64,000 nt of DNA from an uncultured Phascolarctobacterium sp. (GTDB taxonomy: Bacteria; Bacillota; Negativicutes; Acidaminococcales; Acidaminococcaceae): positions 1 through 64,000 of the forward strand of contig CASFJU010000013.1 in assembly GCA_949295115.1 (NCBI GenBank), written 5' to 3'. The notes under the pieces are model-generated. The model had not been told where the DNA came from. It saw nothing but the letters and a program-made list of their open reading frames with translations, and made no database searches. This document shows positions 62,469 through 64,000 of this stretch, piece after piece; the first letter of the stretch is position 1, and each line of letters opens with the position of its first letter. The translations under genes and the position numbers were made by a program.

Positions 62469-62764
62469 GTTAAAGTATAGAAGTTAAATATTTTATTTAG
62501 GTGACACTATATCCTAACTGTTAATAGAAATACAATATAAACTAGTTGTATAAAAGAATATGGGACTACTTAAAGGTAAAAGTAGTTTAATCATATATGA
62601 AAATAGGAAATTAAAATACAAGAACAGAGAATTTTAGTGTAGAGGGTATTATGTAGGTGAAGTAGCAAAGAATAGCAGAGTATATGCAGAATTAGTTAAC
62701 AGAAAATAAGTTGAGTTAAGAATTATAGTTGGATTAGAGAGAACCGTTTACGGATGATAAGTAA
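62469..62764 (+). pseudogene. Decayed IS200/IS605-type transposase TnpA remnant
   Basis: Several plus-strand frames together read like the C-terminal two-thirds of an IS200-type Y1 transposase. VKV*KLNILFR*HYIL matches the VKIIEGNILPDHIHML-type region, including what remains of the HxH area. KNMGLLKGKSSLIIYEN and REF*CRGYYVGEVAKNS match the FMGYLKGKSSLMIFE and FWCRGYYV words. A final EPFTDDK* matches the DPFTG end. At least two frame changes and three in-frame stops separate them, so it is long dead. One stop is a single-base change from the Trp codon of FWCRGYYV. Element ends were not identified. It marks past transposition at the edge of the methyltransferase island. Confidence 0.72.
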
Positions 62765-63055
62765 ACAATAAATGCAATTAGTGGTAGTTTAGGATAATGC
62801 ACAAACGTATAAAATGTTATACAAACCTCATCGTAATGTGTAGAAGTGCAAAAATCACTATGCTACGAATATAAATGATGAATTAATAACGAATTTCAAA
62901 ATATTATATTGTATTTATTTGTTTCTTAATATAAATAAAAAAATATATAATTAATACAGAAAAGATTTGAGTGAAATTTTGAAGAAACTATGTAACTAAA
63001 AAGGTATAGAAATATAAATAGGATGATATAATATAAATTTATTGTGTGAAGATTT
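62765..63055. other. AT-rich intergenic region, nothing recognised
   Basis: Mostly A and T, with no open frame, promoter or terminator that I can support. The border to core-like composition is sharp at about 63055, where the transporter gene ends. Confidence 0.5.
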
Positions 63056-64000
63056 TTATTGCGATGTGTCGGGTTTTGCCAGAATTTTAACCGGGTTCCA
63101 GCGTTCGCTTTTGTAATACCAGTACAGGCTGGCAACGGTAAACACCCATGTAATTGGGTACACCCACGCCACTCCGTCGGGGGTGGGGTTAAAGTACATA
63201 ATCAGCTTCAGCACGCAAATGCGTATAACGCACATGTTCAGCAAAATAATAAACATCGTCGGTAAGGTGCTGCCGCTGCCGCGGATGGCGGAAGCCAGCA
63301 CTTCGAGGAAAACGTACAGAAAGTAAAACGGCATGATGACAAAGGCAATGCTGCTGCCGATGGCGATAACGTCTTTATCATTGGTAAACAGCCCGAAGGC
63401 AAAATCCGCAAGGTACAGCACTGCACAGATAGTAACGGCGGTAACGGCAAGGCCGAAGTAAATGGAAATAGTAGTGCCGCGCTTGCTGCGCATAATTTTG
63501 CCGACGCCGACGTTCTGGCTGACGAAGGTGGAACACGCCTGCCCGATAGCCATTATCGGCAGGTAAATGACGTTTTCAATCTTAAAATAAGCGGCGTAAG
63601 CGGTAATGCTGTTAACGCCGAGACCGTTGATATTGGTCTGCACAACGATGTTGGAAAGCGTAATAACCGTTGTCTGTATCGCCGCCGGTATGCCGATGCG
63701 GAAAATCTCGCGCGCCAGAGGCCAGTCGATGCAGATTTGTTTGAAGTGCAGGCGGTAACGCTCGTCCATAGTGCACAGGTGGCGGATGACAAGCCCTGCA
63801 GCCAGAGTCTGCGAAACAACAGTTGCCATGGCGGAACCGGTAATGCCGAAGTTCCAGTAATACACAAACAAAAAGTTGCCGATGACGTTGGCGATGCCGC
63901 CGATAAGTTGGTAAATCATCGGTGAAAGCGAATTGCCCAGCGCCCTTAAAATGCCGCTGCCCACGTTATAGCTGACGATGGAAAACAAGCTGAGCAGAAA
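63056..64000 (-). CDS. MATE-family efflux transporter (partial, N-terminus beyond the window)
   Basis: The C-terminal two-thirds (314 codons) of a multidrug/toxin extrusion carrier that uses an ion gradient to export cationic compounds. Repeated membrane helices are seen, with NVGSGILRALGNSLSPMIYQ near the left end of the fragment, GIPAAIQTTVITLSNIVVQT in the middle and ASAIRGSGSTLPTMFIILLN later. The paired RALGNS and AIRGSGS segments come from the two pseudo-symmetric halves of the MATE fold. The frame stays open to the window edge. Composition is core-like, unlike the AT-rich island beside it. No terminator is visible after the stop codon. Confidence 0.93.
   Translation of the reverse strand, partial: FLLSLFSIVSYNVGSGILRALGNSLSPMIYQLIGGIANVIGNFLFVYYWNFGITGSAMATVVSQTLAAGLVIRHLCTMDERYRLHFKQICIDWPLAREIFRIGIPAAIQTTVITLSNIVVQTNINGLGVNSITAYAAYFKIENVIYLPIMAIGQACSTFVSQNVGVGKIMRSKRGTTISIYFGLAVTAVTICAVLYLADFAFGLFTNDKDVIAIGSSIAFVIMPFYFLYVFLEVLASAIRGSGSTLPTMFIILLNMCVIRICVLKLIMYFNPTPDGVAWVYPITWVFTVASLYWYYKSERWNPVKILAKPDTSQ

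Noticed and set aside
55985-63055. CRISPR array or tandem repeats in the AT-rich island
   Set aside because: I looked for regularly spaced repeats and found none. The apparent repetition is A/T richness.

Overview
The window looks like a chromosome segment from a diderm Firmicute of the class Negativicutes, possibly near Phascolarctobacterium/Acidaminococcaceae (inference). The pointers are an SLH-domain outer-membrane porin at 8777-9997, Firmicutes regulators and modules (CodY, CdaA/CdaR, ScpAB, SepF, TrmFO, a glmS ribozyme), a fused IspH-ribosomal protein S1 gene, and HydF of the anaerobic [FeFe]-hydrogenase pathway. Most genes are of middling GC with many GCG/CGC-type codons. Two stretches are strikingly AT-rich and look acquired.

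1-12 kb: uracil permease, c-di-AMP synthesis (cdaA-cdaR), an FAD protein, then glmM and glmS, so that amino-sugar synthesis for the cell wall is clustered. glmS has its own promoter and a self-cleaving glmS ribozyme leader. The SLH porin follows, then an exported alpha/beta hydrolase broken by a one-base frameshift, divergent from a TetR-type regulator. 12-16 kb: a PGRP-type amidase, an unknown protein, a tRNA cluster (Asp, a deleted Phe, Gly, Cys, Leu) behind a perfect consensus promoter, typA and sepF. 16-36 kb: hydF and pncB on the minus strand, then a long plus-strand run: lipid glycosyltransferase, dprA-topA-trmFO-xerC-codY, enoyl-CoA hydratase, site-2 protease, and a tight operon scpA-scpB-rluB-(FAD protein)-cmk-plsC-ispH/S1-fni. 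36-42 kb: rpmB (minus), recG, a VTT membrane protein, pnp, dut.

42-55.5 kb: a surface-polysaccharide locus. A polyprenyl-phosphate sugar transferase starts the chain. Two GT2 enzymes, an RgpF-like protein, Glf (galactofuranose donor) and RmlA/C/D/B (dTDP-rhamnose) build it, an acyltransferase decorates it, and a Wzm/Wzt-type ABC transporter exports it. The middle of the locus is AT-rich, whereas the first gene and the terminal rmlB match the core genome, which suggests cassette exchange. Just before it lies a candidate small RNA of about 150 nt with a good promoter, three hairpins and a terminator.

55.5-63 kb: an AT-rich island between gene debris. One side has a secretin fragment, a 13-bp inverted repeat and unrecognised ORF remnants. 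The other has a heavily decayed IS200-type transposase. Between them four tightly packed minus-strand genes encode a gamma-class adenine DNA methyltransferase, a 777-residue protein with a MutL/MORC-like GHKL ATPase at its N-terminus and a histidine-kinase core at its C-terminus, a receiver-domain protein with no known output domain, and an HNH nuclease. This looks like a DNA-modification/defence system wired through two-component-like signalling and is the main candidate for an undescribed system. A MATE-family transporter with core composition runs off the right edge.
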